From Loktanella gaetbuli (GTDB taxonomy: Bacteria; Pseudomonadota; Alphaproteobacteria; Rhodobacterales; Rhodobacteraceae), in NCBI RefSeq assembly GCF_020531945.1, contig NZ_JAJATZ010000001.1, positions 434,001 through 498,000 on the forward strand: DNA of 64,000 nt. Reading direction: 5' to 3'. Of this stretch, positions 34,531-42,931 are shown in pieces. The notes below the pieces were generated by a model that worked only from the letters and a program-made list of their open reading frames with translations, made no database searches and was not told where the DNA came from. The translations under genes and the position numbers were made by a program. Numbering within the stretch: the stretch's first letter is position 1; each line of letters opens with the position of its first letter.

Positions 34531-35385
34531 TTACAGCTGCGGTGCGGAAAATGTATCGCAATCGGTCAACAGGCCGCTGTCGAACCCGCGCGCCAGCCAG
34601 CGCTGGCGCTGCGCGCTGGTGCCGTGGGTGAAACTGTCGGGCCGCACGACACCGCCTGCATTGCCCTGCAGGGTATCGTCACCAATGGCAGCGGCGGCAT
34701 TCATCGCCTCTTGCAGGTCGCCGCGTTCCAGAACGCCGAATGCCGCCTGTGCCCCGCGCGCCCAGATCCCGGCATAGCAATCTGCCTGCAATTCCGTGCG
34801 CACCGACAGCGCGTTGGAATCGGCCTGGCTGACCTGCGCGCGCAACCGGTTCACCTGCCCCAGGATACCCAGTTCGTTCTGGACGTGATGGGCGACCTCG
34901 TGGGCGATCACATAGGCCTGCGCAAAATCACCGCCTGCGCCCAACCGCTGCGCCAGCGTACGGAAAAACGCCGTGTCCAGAAAAATCCGGTCCTCGGCCG
35001 GGCAGTAGAATGGTCCGGTGGCCGCATCCGCCGTCCCGCAGGCCGATTGGGTGATCCCGTCGAACAGCACCAGAACGGGCGGCTGGTAGGGCTGGCCCAC
35101 CTGCTGGTCAAAGGTCTGCGCCCAGACATCCTCTGTCAGACCCAGCACGGCGGCGACGAATTGTTCCATTTCGGGATCGTCCGCATCGATGGCGCTGGTG
35201 TCGATTTGCTGGGACCCGCCCTGCCCGCCACCATTCAACAAAGGCGAGACATCGACCCCGAAATACCAGCCGATCAGCAGAACGAGGATCGCGCCGATCC
35301 CACCGATACCACCCACGGCACGCCCGCCGCCACTGCGTCCGCGACGCTCGATATTGCGGCTGCTGCGCCGACCTCTCCACTGCAT
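34531..35385 (-). CDS. Neutral zinc metallopeptidase (YpfJ family)
   Basis: A 284-residue protein. A basic N-terminus (RGRRSSRNIERRGR) precedes a single membrane anchor (GGIGGIGAILVLLIGWYFGV). The catalytic domain carries the zinc motif HEVAHH with the downstream glutamate in RTELQADCYAGIWA, and FYCPAEDRIFLDTAFF. These are the marks of the putative neutral zinc metallopeptidases. The substrate is unknown. ATG 35385 has GGAGAG five bases upstream. It is divergent from the yqaA-dsbB pair and lies next to tRNA-Leu. Confidence 0.9.
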   Translation of the reverse strand: MQWRGRRSSRNIERRGRSGGGRAVGGIGGIGAILVLLIGWYFGVDVSPLLNGGGQGGSQQIDTSAIDADDPEMEQFVAAVLGLTEDVWAQTFDQQVGQPYQPPVLVLFDGITQSACGTADAATGPFYCPAEDRIFLDTAFFRTLAQRLGAGGDFAQAYVIAHEVAHHVQNELGILGQVNRLRAQVSQADSNALSVRTELQADCYAGIWARGAQAAFGVLERGDLQEAMNAAAAIGDDTLQGNAGGVVRPDSFTHGTSAQRQRWLARGFDSGLLTDCDTFSAPQL

Positions 35386-35509
35386 CGCGGCTCTCCCCCG
35401 GTTTTGACACCGCCACCATAGCGTCAAAGTGTCGCCCCGCAACGGTCCTGCACCTTGACGCACTGTCGTCGCTGCGTGCATGTGGGCGCATAACCTGAAA
35501 GGCATGATG

Positions 35510-36088
35510 ATGCTTCGTTCGCTTTACGACTGGACCATGGCGCTGTCGCGCTCGCCCTACGCGCTATGGGCGCTGTTCATCGTGGCTTTTGTCGAAAGCA
35601 GCTTTTTCCCCATTCCGCCCGATGTGCTGATGATCCCCATGATCATCGCCGCCCCACGCCGGGCCTTTGTGATCGCCGGGATCGCCACGATCGGATCGGT
35701 TCTGGGTGCCCTGCTGGGCTATTACATCGGTGCCGCCCTGTTCGAAACAGTGGGTCAGCCCGTGCTAGAATTCTATCACAAGTCCGAGGATTTCGCCGCC
35801 TTTGCGCTGAAATACAACGAATGGGGGGCATGGGCCGTGCTGGTGGCCGGCATCACGCCGTTCCCGTTCAAGGTCATCACGATCGCATCCGGCGTCACCG
35901 GCCTGTCGCTGCCCGTCTTCATCCTCTCGTCGATCATCGCGCGGGCGTTCCGGTTTTTCCTCGTGGCACTGCTGTTGTGGAAATTCGGCGAACCGATCCG
36001 CGATTTCATCGAACGGCGGCTTGGTCTGGTGTTCGTTTTGTTCTGTGTGCTGCTGATCGGCGGCTTTGTCCTGCTGGGGGTCGTATGA
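35510..36088 (+). CDS. yqaA: YqaA/DedA-like membrane protein
   Basis: A 192-residue inner-membrane protein of the SNARE-associated/DedA-related VTT family. It has FVESSFFPIPPDVLMIPM near the N-terminus, GSVLGALLGYYIGAALFE, and the conserved AGITPFPFKVITIASGV before the last helices. Three in-frame ATGs (35504, 35507, 35510) are adjacent; 35510 has AAGG seven bases upstream. The stop overlaps the dsbB start (ATGA). DedA relatives act in lipid-carrier flipping or membrane homeostasis; the role of this member is unknown. Confidence 0.88.
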   Translation: MLRSLYDWTMALSRSPYALWALFIVAFVESSFFPIPPDVLMIPMIIAAPRRAFVIAGIATIGSVLGALLGYYIGAALFETVGQPVLEFYHKSEDFAAFALKYNEWGAWAVLVAGITPFPFKVITIASGVTGLSLPVFILSSIIARAFRFFLVALLLWKFGEPIRDFIERRLGLVFVLFCVLLIGGFVLLGVV

Positions 36089-36534
36089 CGCGTCAAATTC
36101 TCATTCTGACCGCCGCCAGCGGCTCGGCCCTGCTGCTTGCCGGTGCCTATCTGTTCCAGTTCCTGGGATACCTGCCCTGCCAGATGTGCCTGTGGCAGCG
36201 CTGGCCGCATATGGCCGCCATTGCCATCGGCGTCCTCGCCTTTACTCTGCCGTTGCGCGTCTGGGCGTGGCTGGGTGCGCTGGCCACCGCGATCACCTCA
36301 GGCATCGGCGTTTTTCACACCGGCGTCGAACGCGACTGGTGGGAAGGTCCAAGCAGCTGTTCGGGCAGTGGCGGCAGCTCCCTGACAGGCGATTTGTTGT
36401 CGACCGACGGGCCGCGCCTGATCATGTGCGATCAGGTCAGCTGGGAATTGTTCTCCCTCTCGATGGCCAGCTGGAACGCCCTGTTCTCGGCGCTGTTGTG
36501 CATCCTTTGGATCATGGCCGCTCGCCGGGCCTAG
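36085..36534 (+). CDS. dsbB: Disulfide bond formation protein DsbB
   Basis: A 149-residue, four-helix inner-membrane protein that reoxidises periplasmic DsbA and passes electrons to quinone. The first periplasmic pair is PCQMC (Cys32, Cys35) followed by LWQRW. The second pair is Cys92 (SSCSG) and Cys115 (LIMCDQ), in a shortened loop. All four redox cysteines are present. The start overlaps yqaA by four bases. Its TAG stop shares the palindrome CTAG (36531-36534) with the stop of the convergent regulator gene. Confidence 0.9.
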   Translation: MTRQILILTAASGSALLLAGAYLFQFLGYLPCQMCLWQRWPHMAAIAIGVLAFTLPLRVWAWLGALATAITSGIGVFHTGVERDWWEGPSSCSGSGGSSLTGDLLSTDGPRLIMCDQVSWELFSLSMASWNALFSALLCILWIMAARRA

Positions 36535-36950
36535 GCCCGCGTCGACAACAGCAGCGATGTTTCCGACCGGGTGATCCCGTCGATCTGCCGGATCGCCGTC
36601 AACACCGTGTCGAATGCCTCCAGTGACGCCGTGCCGATTTCCGCGATCAGGTCCCAGGTGCCGTTGGTCGCATGTACGCGCGCGACAGCAGGCATGGCCC
36701 GCAAGGCGCGACTGATCTTGTCAGAACCCCGGCCCTGCACCTCGAGCATCATCAGACCCCGCACCGGATGCGGTGCCACATCGGCGCGGGTCAGCACGCT
36801 GTAGCCCACGATTTCACCACCCGCCTCCAGCCGGTTCAGCCGCGCCCGTACGGTCGCCCGGGTCACTCCCAGATCCGCGGCCAGCGTCTGCACCGGTGCA
36901 CGGCCATCGCGTTTCAGGGCCCGGATGAGGCGATTATCCAATTCGTCCAT
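36531..36950 (-). CDS. Lrp/AsnC-family regulator, probably of arginine catabolism
   Basis: A 139-residue transcription regulator. The N-terminal winged helix-turn-helix runs MDELDNRLIRALKRDGRAPVQTLAADLGVTRATVRARLNRLEAGGEIVGYSV, and the C-terminal RAM (amino-acid binding) domain includes PVRGLMMLEVQG and NGTWDLIAEIG. It is divergent from the arginase gene with only 87 bp between starts, and that gap holds a near-perfect palindrome. By analogy with such pairs it likely activates the arginase operon in response to arginine; this is inference. Confidence 0.92.
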   Translation of the reverse strand: MDELDNRLIRALKRDGRAPVQTLAADLGVTRATVRARLNRLEAGGEIVGYSVLTRADVAPHPVRGLMMLEVQGRGSDKISRALRAMPAVARVHATNGTWDLIAEIGTASLEAFDTVLTAIRQIDGITRSETSLLLSTRA

Positions 36951-36977
36951 TACGGCAGTCCACTTTGTATATTCCGA

Positions 36978-36999
36978 ACACAATTTGCGCAAACTGTGT
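36978..36999. promoter_or_regulatory. Palindromic operator between the regulator and arginase genes
   Basis: ACACAATTTGCGCAAACTGTGT is a 22-bp palindrome with a single mismatched pair of positions, built on TTTGCGCAAA. It lies between the divergent starts (27 bp from the regulator gene, 38 bp from arginase), as expected for an Lrp-type site serving both genes. Confidence 0.7.
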
Positions 37000-37037
37000 G
37001 CTGGTGACAAGGGGCGCGATCCGCAAGACTTGGCCGC

Positions 37038-37967
37038 ATGAAACAGACACATTGCATTTTGATCGGCGCACCAGTGGACTGCGGTAAACGCCGCCGGGGC
37101 TGCCTGATGGGCCCGGACGCCTACCGCACCGCAGGTCTGGCCGAGGCGATCACCGCCCTTGGCCACACTGTCGAGGATCGTGGAAACCTGACACCCGACA
37201 GCGTCACGGTGCCGGACCACCCCAACCCCGCCGTCTACAAACTGGCGGAAAACATCGGCTGGACCCAGACGCTTGCGCAGGCCGCGCGGGACGCGGCTCC
37301 GCATGGGCTGCCGATCTTTCTGGGCGGCGACCATGCACTGGCGCTGGGCACCGTAGCCGGGATGGCCGCCCATGCGCAGACGGCAGGACGGCCGTTCTTT
37401 GCGCTGTGGCTCGATGCGCACAGCGATATTCACACGCCCAACACGACCGACAGCGGCAATCTGCACGGGACACCGGTCGGCTATGTCATCGGACGTGACG
37501 GTTTCGACGGGTTTCCCCCCGTCACGGCAAAAGTCGATCCCGCACATATCTGCATGATCGGGTTGCGCAGCGTGGACGGCCCCGAACATGCCGCGCTGCT
37601 GGATATGGATGTGGACGTGGTCGACATGCGCCGCATCGACGAAGAAGGCATCCGCGCACCGCTTGCGGCCTTTCTCGACCGTGTGGCGGCTGTGGACGGC
37701 ATGCTGCACGTCAGCCTTGATGTGGATTTCCTCGATCCCTCTGTCGCACCTGCCGTCGGCACCACCGTGCCGGGCGGTGCCACCGTCCGCGAAGGCCATC
37801 TGGTGATGGAGATGCTGTGCGACAGCGGCAGCGTGACGTCACTGGATCTGGTCGAACTCAACCCCTTTCTGGATGACCGGGGCAAGACAGCGTCGCTCAT
37901 GGTCGACCTGACCGCGTCGCTGCTGGGCCGCCGCGTCTTTGATCGCCCCACAAGGAGCCACGGATGA
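37038..37967 (+). CDS. rocF: Arginase
   Basis: A 309-residue cytoplasmic Mn2+ enzyme that hydrolyses arginine to ornithine and urea. All six metal ligands of the ureohydrolase fold are in place: His99 in GGDHALALG; Asp126, His128 and Asp130 in WLDAHSDIHTP; and Asp228 and Asp230 in SLDVDFLDP. GNLHGTP, the substrate loop, follows and favours arginase over agmatinase or formimidoylglutamase. The gene overlaps the ornithine cyclodeaminase gene by ATGA, giving a two-step arginine to proline pathway. The upstream palindrome and regulator imply amino-acid-responsive control. Confidence 0.94.
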   Translation: MKQTHCILIGAPVDCGKRRRGCLMGPDAYRTAGLAEAITALGHTVEDRGNLTPDSVTVPDHPNPAVYKLAENIGWTQTLAQAARDAAPHGLPIFLGGDHALALGTVAGMAAHAQTAGRPFFALWLDAHSDIHTPNTTDSGNLHGTPVGYVIGRDGFDGFPPVTAKVDPAHICMIGLRSVDGPEHAALLDMDVDVVDMRRIDEEGIRAPLAAFLDRVAAVDGMLHVSLDVDFLDPSVAPAVGTTVPGGATVREGHLVMEMLCDSGSVTSLDLVELNPFLDDRGKTASLMVDLTASLLGRRVFDRPTRSHG

Positions 37968-39007
37968 CACCTCCATCAAAACTGGCCATGGTGCCTTTCG
38001 TCAGCGTGGCCAACATGATGCGCCTCGTTCATCATGTTGGCTTGCCAGTGTTTCTGGCCGAACTGACGCAGGCCGTGACTGATGATTTCAAACGCTGGCC
38101 TGCCTTTGACAAGACGCCCCGCGTACCTGCCCATTCGCCCGGCGGCGTGATCGAACTGATGCCCACCGCCGACGACACGCTCTATGGATTCAAATACGTC
38201 AACGGCCATCCGAAAAACATGGCCGAAGGGCTGCAAACCGTCACCGCGTTCGGTCTGCTGGCCGATATGGCCTCGGGCTATCCGCTGCTACTGTCGGAAA
38301 TGACGCTGCTGACCGCCCTGCGCACGGCGGCCACCTCGGCCATGGCAACCCGCGCGCTGGCCCGGCCCGACGCTCGCACCATGGCGATGATCGGCAACGG
38401 CGCGCAGTCCGAATTCCAGATCATCGCCCTTCAGGCGGTCTGCGGCATCACGGACGTGCGCCTGTTCGACGTCGATCCCGCTGCCACCGCCAAGGTCATG
38501 GCGAACCTGCGCGACACCGGTCTCAACCTGACGGCCTGCACATCGGCTCAGGATGCCGTGCTTGGGGCTGATGTCATCACCACCGCCACGGCAGACAAAC
38601 GCAACCAGCAGGTGCTGACCGACAACATGGTGGGCGCAGGCGTGCACATCAACGCCATCGGCGGCGATTGCCCGGGCAAGACGGAACTGCACCGCGACAT
38701 CGTCGCCCGTGCGGATATGTTTGTCGAATTTCCAGACCAGACCCGGATCGAGGGTGAATTGCAGCAAATGCCGCTGGACCATCCCTACACCGAACTGTGG
38801 CAGGTCCTCACCGGACAGGCACCGGGACGCAGCCGCCCCGATCAGATCACACTGTTCGATGGCGTTGGTTTCGCGATCGAGGATTTCAGCGCCCTGCGCT
38901 ATGTCTATGACCGCGCAAGCGGCACCGACTACGTCGAGAATCTCGATTTCATCGCCGATCCCGATGACCCGCGCGACCTGTTCGGGATGCTCGCGCGCGC
39001 GGCCTGA
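37964..39007 (+). CDS. Ornithine cyclodeaminase
   Basis: A 347-residue NAD-dependent enzyme of the OCD/mu-crystallin family that converts ornithine to proline and ammonia. It has the substrate region ELMPTADDTLYGFKYVNGHPKN, the dinucleotide loop MAMIGNGAQSEFQ, ADVITTATAD, and the catalytic INAIGGDCPGKTELH. The length of about 350 matches bacterial OCD rather than alanine dehydrogenase relatives. The gene is coupled to arginase. A conserved 3' motif and hairpin follow the stop. Confidence 0.93.
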   Translation: MTPPSKLAMVPFVSVANMMRLVHHVGLPVFLAELTQAVTDDFKRWPAFDKTPRVPAHSPGGVIELMPTADDTLYGFKYVNGHPKNMAEGLQTVTAFGLLADMASGYPLLLSEMTLLTALRTAATSAMATRALARPDARTMAMIGNGAQSEFQIIALQAVCGITDVRLFDVDPAATAKVMANLRDTGLNLTACTSAQDAVLGADVITTATADKRNQQVLTDNMVGAGVHINAIGGDCPGKTELHRDIVARADMFVEFPDQTRIEGELQQMPLDHPYTELWQVLTGQAPGRSRPDQITLFDGVGFAIEDFSALRYVYDRASGTDYVENLDFIADPDDPRDLFGMLARAA

Positions 39008-39009
39008 CC

Positions 39010-39056
39010 CTTCTTCTGGTCGGAAATATCCCGGGGGCGCGGGGGCAGCGCCCCCG
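39010..39056 (+). terminator. TTCTTCTGGTC element plus GC-rich hairpin after OCD
   Basis: TTCTTCTGGTC...AAATATCC (39011-39031) is followed directly by a 9-bp stem, CGGGGGCGC and GCGCCCCCG (39032-39056). A second copy of the AT-rich element, with two mismatches, follows gluQRS at 45842. The pair probably marks a 3' end. Confidence 0.5.
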
Positions 39057-39093
39057 TTCCGCATGAAATGCGGACCAAAGCGGCCCCCGACCG

Positions 39094-39123
39094 TTGCACA
39101 CTATATCCTGTATCGTGTAGGTT
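39094..39123 (+). promoter_or_regulatory. Candidate gyrA promoter
   Basis: TTGCAC (39094-39099), an 18-bp spacer and TAGGTT (39118-39123) lie 45 bp upstream of the gyrA ATG. The -10 is only a partial match. Confidence 0.3.
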
Positions 39124-39168
39124 AACGCGACCAATCTATGGCGCAGACCAACAAGGTGAGCAGGCGAT

Positions 39169-41916
39169 ATGACCGACACTCCGGACATCCCCGATTCCGA
39201 CGACGACCAGCCGGCGCGCTACGTCTATGACGGCCCCTCGGTCAGCATCGAGGAAGAGCTGAAAACAGCCTATCTGGATTACGCCATGTCCGTCATCGTC
39301 AGCCGGGCGATCCCCGATCTGCGCGATGGCCTGAAACCGGTGCACCGCCGCATCCTCTATGCGATGCACGACACCAACAACACCTACGACAAACCCTACC
39401 GCAAATCGTCCCGCCCCGTGGCCGAAACCATGGGCAAATACCACCCCCACGGCGACAGCGCGATCTATGACGCGCTGGTGCGCATGGCGCAGGATTTTTC
39501 CATGTCGCTGGTGCTGCTTGACGGTCAGGGCAACTTTGGCTCCATGGACGGGGACCGCGCCGCCGCCTACCGCTATACCGAAGTGCGGATGCAAAAGGTC
39601 GCGAACTATCTGCTGGACGACATCGACAAGGATACGGTCGATTTCCAGCTCAACTACGACGGCAAGGACCGCGAACCCTCTGTTCTGCCAGCAAAATATC
39701 CCAACATGCTGGTCAACGGCGCAGGCGGTATCGCCGTGGGCATGGCGACCAACATCCCACCCCACAACCTAGGCGAGGTCATTGATGCCACGCTGGCGCT
39801 GATCGACAATCCGGACCTCACCTCCGAGGAGCTGATCGACTATATCCCGGCCCCCGATTTCCCCACCGGCGGGATCATTCTGGGCCGGTCCGGCGCGCGC
39901 AAGGCCTATCTGGAAGGGCGCGGTTCCGTCATCATGCGCTCGCGCACCCATACCGAGGAAATTCGCAAGGACCGCTGGGCCATCGTCATCGACGACGTGC
40001 CCTATCAGGTGAACAAATCGGTTATGATCGACCGCATCGCCGAGGCTGCCCGCGACAAGAAGATCGAAGGCATCGCCCATGTGCAGGACGAATCCGACCG
40101 CAACGGTGTGCGGGTCGTGGTCGAACTCAAACGCGACGCTACGGCAGAGGTCGTGCTGAACCAGTTGTTCCGATTCACCCCGATGCAGACCAATTTTGCC
40201 TGCAACATGCTGGCCCTGAACGGCGGCAAACCTGAAACACTGACTCTGCGCCGGTTCCTGACGGCCTTTGTCGATTTCCGCGAGGATGTTGTCGCCCGCC
40301 GCACGGCGTTTTTGCTGCGCAAGGCCCGTGAACGGTCGCATATCCTGTGTGGTCTGGCCGTGGCCGTAACGAATATCGACGAAATCGTCGCCACGATCCG
40401 GTCCTCTGCCGACGCTGGCGAGGCCCGCGAAAAACTGATGACCCGCAAATGGCCCGCGCAAGACATCCTCGAATACATCGCGCTGATCGACGATCCGACC
40501 CATACCGCCAATGACGACGGCACCTACAATCTGTCAGAGGCGCAGGCCCGCGCGATCCTTGAGTTGCGTCTGCAACGCCTGACGCAGATCGGCGTCAAAG
40601 AGGTCACGGACGAGCTCAAGGAACTGGCGGCCAAGATCCGCGACTACCTCGATATCTTGGGGTCACGCGACCGGATCATGCAGATCATCCGGGACGAGCT
40701 GAAAGAGGTCCGCGACAACCACGCCGTCGACCGTCGCACCGAGATCGTCGACTGGGCTGGCGACATGGACGACGAGGACCTGATTGAACGCGAGGACATG
40801 GTCGTGACCGTTACCTCTGGCGGTTACATCAAACGGACGGCCCTGGCCGATTTCCGCGCGCAGCGGCGCGGCGGCAAGGGTCTGTCGTCCATGCAGACCA
40901 AGGAAGAGGACGTTGTCACGACCCTCTTTGTCGCCAATACGCATACGCAACTGTTGTTCTTTACGACCTCCGGCATGGTCTACAAGCTCAAGTGCTGGCA
41001 GCTCCCGCTGGGCAGCCGCACGGCCAAGGGCAAGGCGATCGTCAACATCCTGCCGATTGATCCGGGCGTCTCCATCGCCGCGATCATGCCTGTGGACCGC
41101 GACGAATCCGAATGGGACGATCTGCAGGTGGTGTTCGCCACGTCCAAGGGCACCGTGCGCCGCAACCGTCTGTCGGATTTCACGAATGTGAACCGCGCCG
41201 GCAAGATCGCCATGAAATTCGAGGACGGCGAGGATATCCGCATGATCAACGCCCGCATCGCGTCCAACGACGACGATGTGATGCTGGTCACAAACTCTGG
41301 CAGGGCCATCCGTTTCCCCGCCACGGATGTGCGAATCTTCAATTCGCGCGCCTCGACCGGCGTGCGCGGCATCCGCCTGACCGGCGATGACGAGGTCGTG
41401 TCGATGTCGATCATCCGCCATTTCGAGGCGGACCCGGCCGAACGCGCGGCCTATCTGAAAATGCGCCGTGCGATGGCTGGTCTGTCTGATGATGCGGAAA
41501 CGTCCGAGGACGAGGACGACGTCGCACCAGGTGCCATCAGCCAAGAGCGTTACGCCGAAATGTCCGCAGCCGAAAACCTGATCCTGACCATCACGGCGCA
41601 AGGATCCGGCAAATTGTCGTCCAGCCACGACTACCCCGTGCGTGGACGTGGCGGTCTGGGCGTCACGGCGATGGACAAGGCGATGCGCGGCGGTCCGCTG
41701 GTGACGTCCTTCCCTGTCGATCTGTCGGACCAGATCATGCTGGTCACCTCGACCGGCCAGTCGATCCGGGTGCCTGTCGATGGGATCAGCTTCCGTTCGC
41801 GGGGCGCTGGCGGAGTCAAGGTGTTTGACACGGCCAAGGGCGAATATGTCGTGTCTGTTGCATGGATTGCCGATCAGGGCGAGGCCGACGAACAGCCCGA
41901 AGCAGGTGAGTCCTGA
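39169..41916 (+). CDS. gyrA: DNA gyrase subunit A
   Basis: A 915-residue type II topoisomerase subunit that cuts and rejoins DNA while introducing negative supercoils. It has the winged-helix region with KYHPHGDSAIYDALVRMAQ, and the catalytic tyrosine in RYTE (Tyr136). Quinolone-determining positions are the sensitive types: Ser97 and Asp101, equivalent to Ser83 and Asp87 of E. coli. The beta-propeller C-terminal domain contains the GyrA box, seen here as QRRGGKG near residue 565. An acidic tail ends the protein. A long inverted repeat follows. Confidence 0.98.
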   Translation: MTDTPDIPDSDDDQPARYVYDGPSVSIEEELKTAYLDYAMSVIVSRAIPDLRDGLKPVHRRILYAMHDTNNTYDKPYRKSSRPVAETMGKYHPHGDSAIYDALVRMAQDFSMSLVLLDGQGNFGSMDGDRAAAYRYTEVRMQKVANYLLDDIDKDTVDFQLNYDGKDREPSVLPAKYPNMLVNGAGGIAVGMATNIPPHNLGEVIDATLALIDNPDLTSEELIDYIPAPDFPTGGIILGRSGARKAYLEGRGSVIMRSRTHTEEIRKDRWAIVIDDVPYQVNKSVMIDRIAEAARDKKIEGIAHVQDESDRNGVRVVVELKRDATAEVVLNQLFRFTPMQTNFACNMLALNGGKPETLTLRRFLTAFVDFREDVVARRTAFLLRKARERSHILCGLAVAVTNIDEIVATIRSSADAGEAREKLMTRKWPAQDILEYIALIDDPTHTANDDGTYNLSEAQARAILELRLQRLTQIGVKEVTDELKELAAKIRDYLDILGSRDRIMQIIRDELKEVRDNHAVDRRTEIVDWAGDMDDEDLIEREDMVVTVTSGGYIKRTALADFRAQRRGGKGLSSMQTKEEDVVTTLFVANTHTQLLFFTTSGMVYKLKCWQLPLGSRTAKGKAIVNILPIDPGVSIAAIMPVDRDESEWDDLQVVFATSKGTVRRNRLSDFTNVNRAGKIAMKFEDGEDIRMINARIASNDDDVMLVTNSGRAIRFPATDVRIFNSRASTGVRGIRLTGDDEVVSMSIIRHFEADPAERAAYLKMRRAMAGLSDDAETSEDEDDVAPGAISQERYAEMSAAENLILTITAQGSGKLSSSHDYPVRGRGGLGVTAMDKAMRGGPLVTSFPVDLSDQIMLVTSTGQSIRVPVDGISFRSRGAGGVKVFDTAKGEYVVSVAWIADQGEADEQPEAGES

Positions 41917-41951
41917 TCTTCACTTTAACTTGACTTATCTTAATAAATTCA

Positions 41952-42000
41952 AACCCTTGGGACCCTTTTCTCACCTTTGAAACGGGACTACCCAAGGGTT
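41952..42000 (+). promoter_or_regulatory. Long-range inverted repeat between gyrA and the first barrel gene
   Basis: AACCCTTGGG (41952-41961) and CCCAAGGGTT (41991-42000) form a perfect 10-bp stem. The 29-nt interior can pair again imperfectly (CCCTTTTC with GAAACGGG). It is either the gyrA 3' end or a 5' leader structure of the outer-membrane protein mRNA. Confidence 0.45.
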
Positions 42001-42040
42001 ACGCGGCATCATTCGAGTCGCGCATAAGATGAGGAAGAGC

Positions 42041-42793
42041 ATGAACAAGATTTTCTGCGGCGCGTTGATCGTGCCGCTATTCGCAGCCACCGGCGTCATG
42101 GCGCAATCGCTGACCGGCAGCGATCTGTCGATTGGCTATACCACCGCCACCGACAGTGATCTGGATTCGTCCGGCCTGACACTTGGCGGCAGCGCCGAAT
42201 TCGCGGCAAGCAGTGAACTCGCGTTCCAGGGCGACCTAAGCTATACCGACGGCGAGGTGTTTGGCCTTGACGGTGACATCCTGTCGCTGGCCGGTCACGC
42301 GATCTATCACGCCAATGAACTGGCCTCTTTTGGTGCCTACTACGGCATCGACAGTGATGGATCCGACGATATCGCATATTATGGTGTCGAGGCGGGCTAT
42401 GACCTGCCCCGTGGCGACGTCGAGGGCTATTTCGGTCTGACCGCAGTGGATGCAGGCCAGTTCGACGGCATCGACCTGGGCGACATCGACCTGAACCAAT
42501 ACGGTGCCTCCGTCTCGTTCGACATCACCGAAACCTTTGCCGTGTCCGGTCGCTATGACAACCTGCGGTTCTCGGATGTGGCAAGCGTGGACCGTTTCGG
42601 CCTGGGCCTTGGCGCATCGCTGGGCAATGGCTTTGGCGTTTCGGCTGAACTTGGCCGTCAAAGCGTCGACATCGTGGCCTTGGGCGACGACAACCAGACC
42701 TATGCGAACGTCACCGCCTCTTACACCTTTGGTGCGGAACGCGGTGCCACATTCGACCGTCGCGGTCTGGCCCACACCATCCTTGGTTTCTAA
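42041..42793 (+). CDS. Outer-membrane beta-barrel protein, porin-like (paralogue 1)
   Basis: A 250-residue exported protein. The signal peptide MNKIFCGALIVPLFAATGVMA is followed by alternating amphipathic strands (DLSIGYTTATD, GLTLGGSAEFAASSELAFQGDLSYTDGEV, FGLGLGASLGNGFGVSAELG), typical of a small porin or OmpA-like barrel rather than a trimeric porin. It ends with FGAERGATFDRRGLAHTILGF, a C-terminal aromatic as in barrel proteins recognised by the BAM complex. ATG 42041 is set by GAGGAAGAGC directly upstream. It shares its end with the next gene product, so the two are tandem paralogues. Confidence 0.8.
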   Translation: MNKIFCGALIVPLFAATGVMAQSLTGSDLSIGYTTATDSDLDSSGLTLGGSAEFAASSELAFQGDLSYTDGEVFGLDGDILSLAGHAIYHANELASFGAYYGIDSDGSDDIAYYGVEAGYDLPRGDVEGYFGLTAVDAGQFDGIDLGDIDLNQYGASVSFDITETFAVSGRYDNLRFSDVASVDRFGLGLGASLGNGFGVSAELGRQSVDIVALGDDNQTYANVTASYTFGAERGATFDRRGLAHTILGF

Positions 42794-42815
42794 ATCCTGA
42801 AACCCTGAAGCAACA

Positions 42816-42848
42816 GATTGCGGCGTTGTGACCAGATGCGCCGCAATC
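42816..42848 (+). terminator. Hairpin after the first barrel gene
   Basis: GATTGCGGCG and CGCCGCAATC form a perfect 10-bp stem with a 13-nt loop, 22 bp past the stop. There is no T run. It may separate the two paralogous barrel transcripts. Confidence 0.5.
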
Positions 42849-42931
42849 AAACTTGTCCGACGCGCCCCTTGCGTCGATACTCGCCCCCAATGTCGCACCA
42901 AGCGGCAATGAATAATCTAGAGGCGAGTAGA

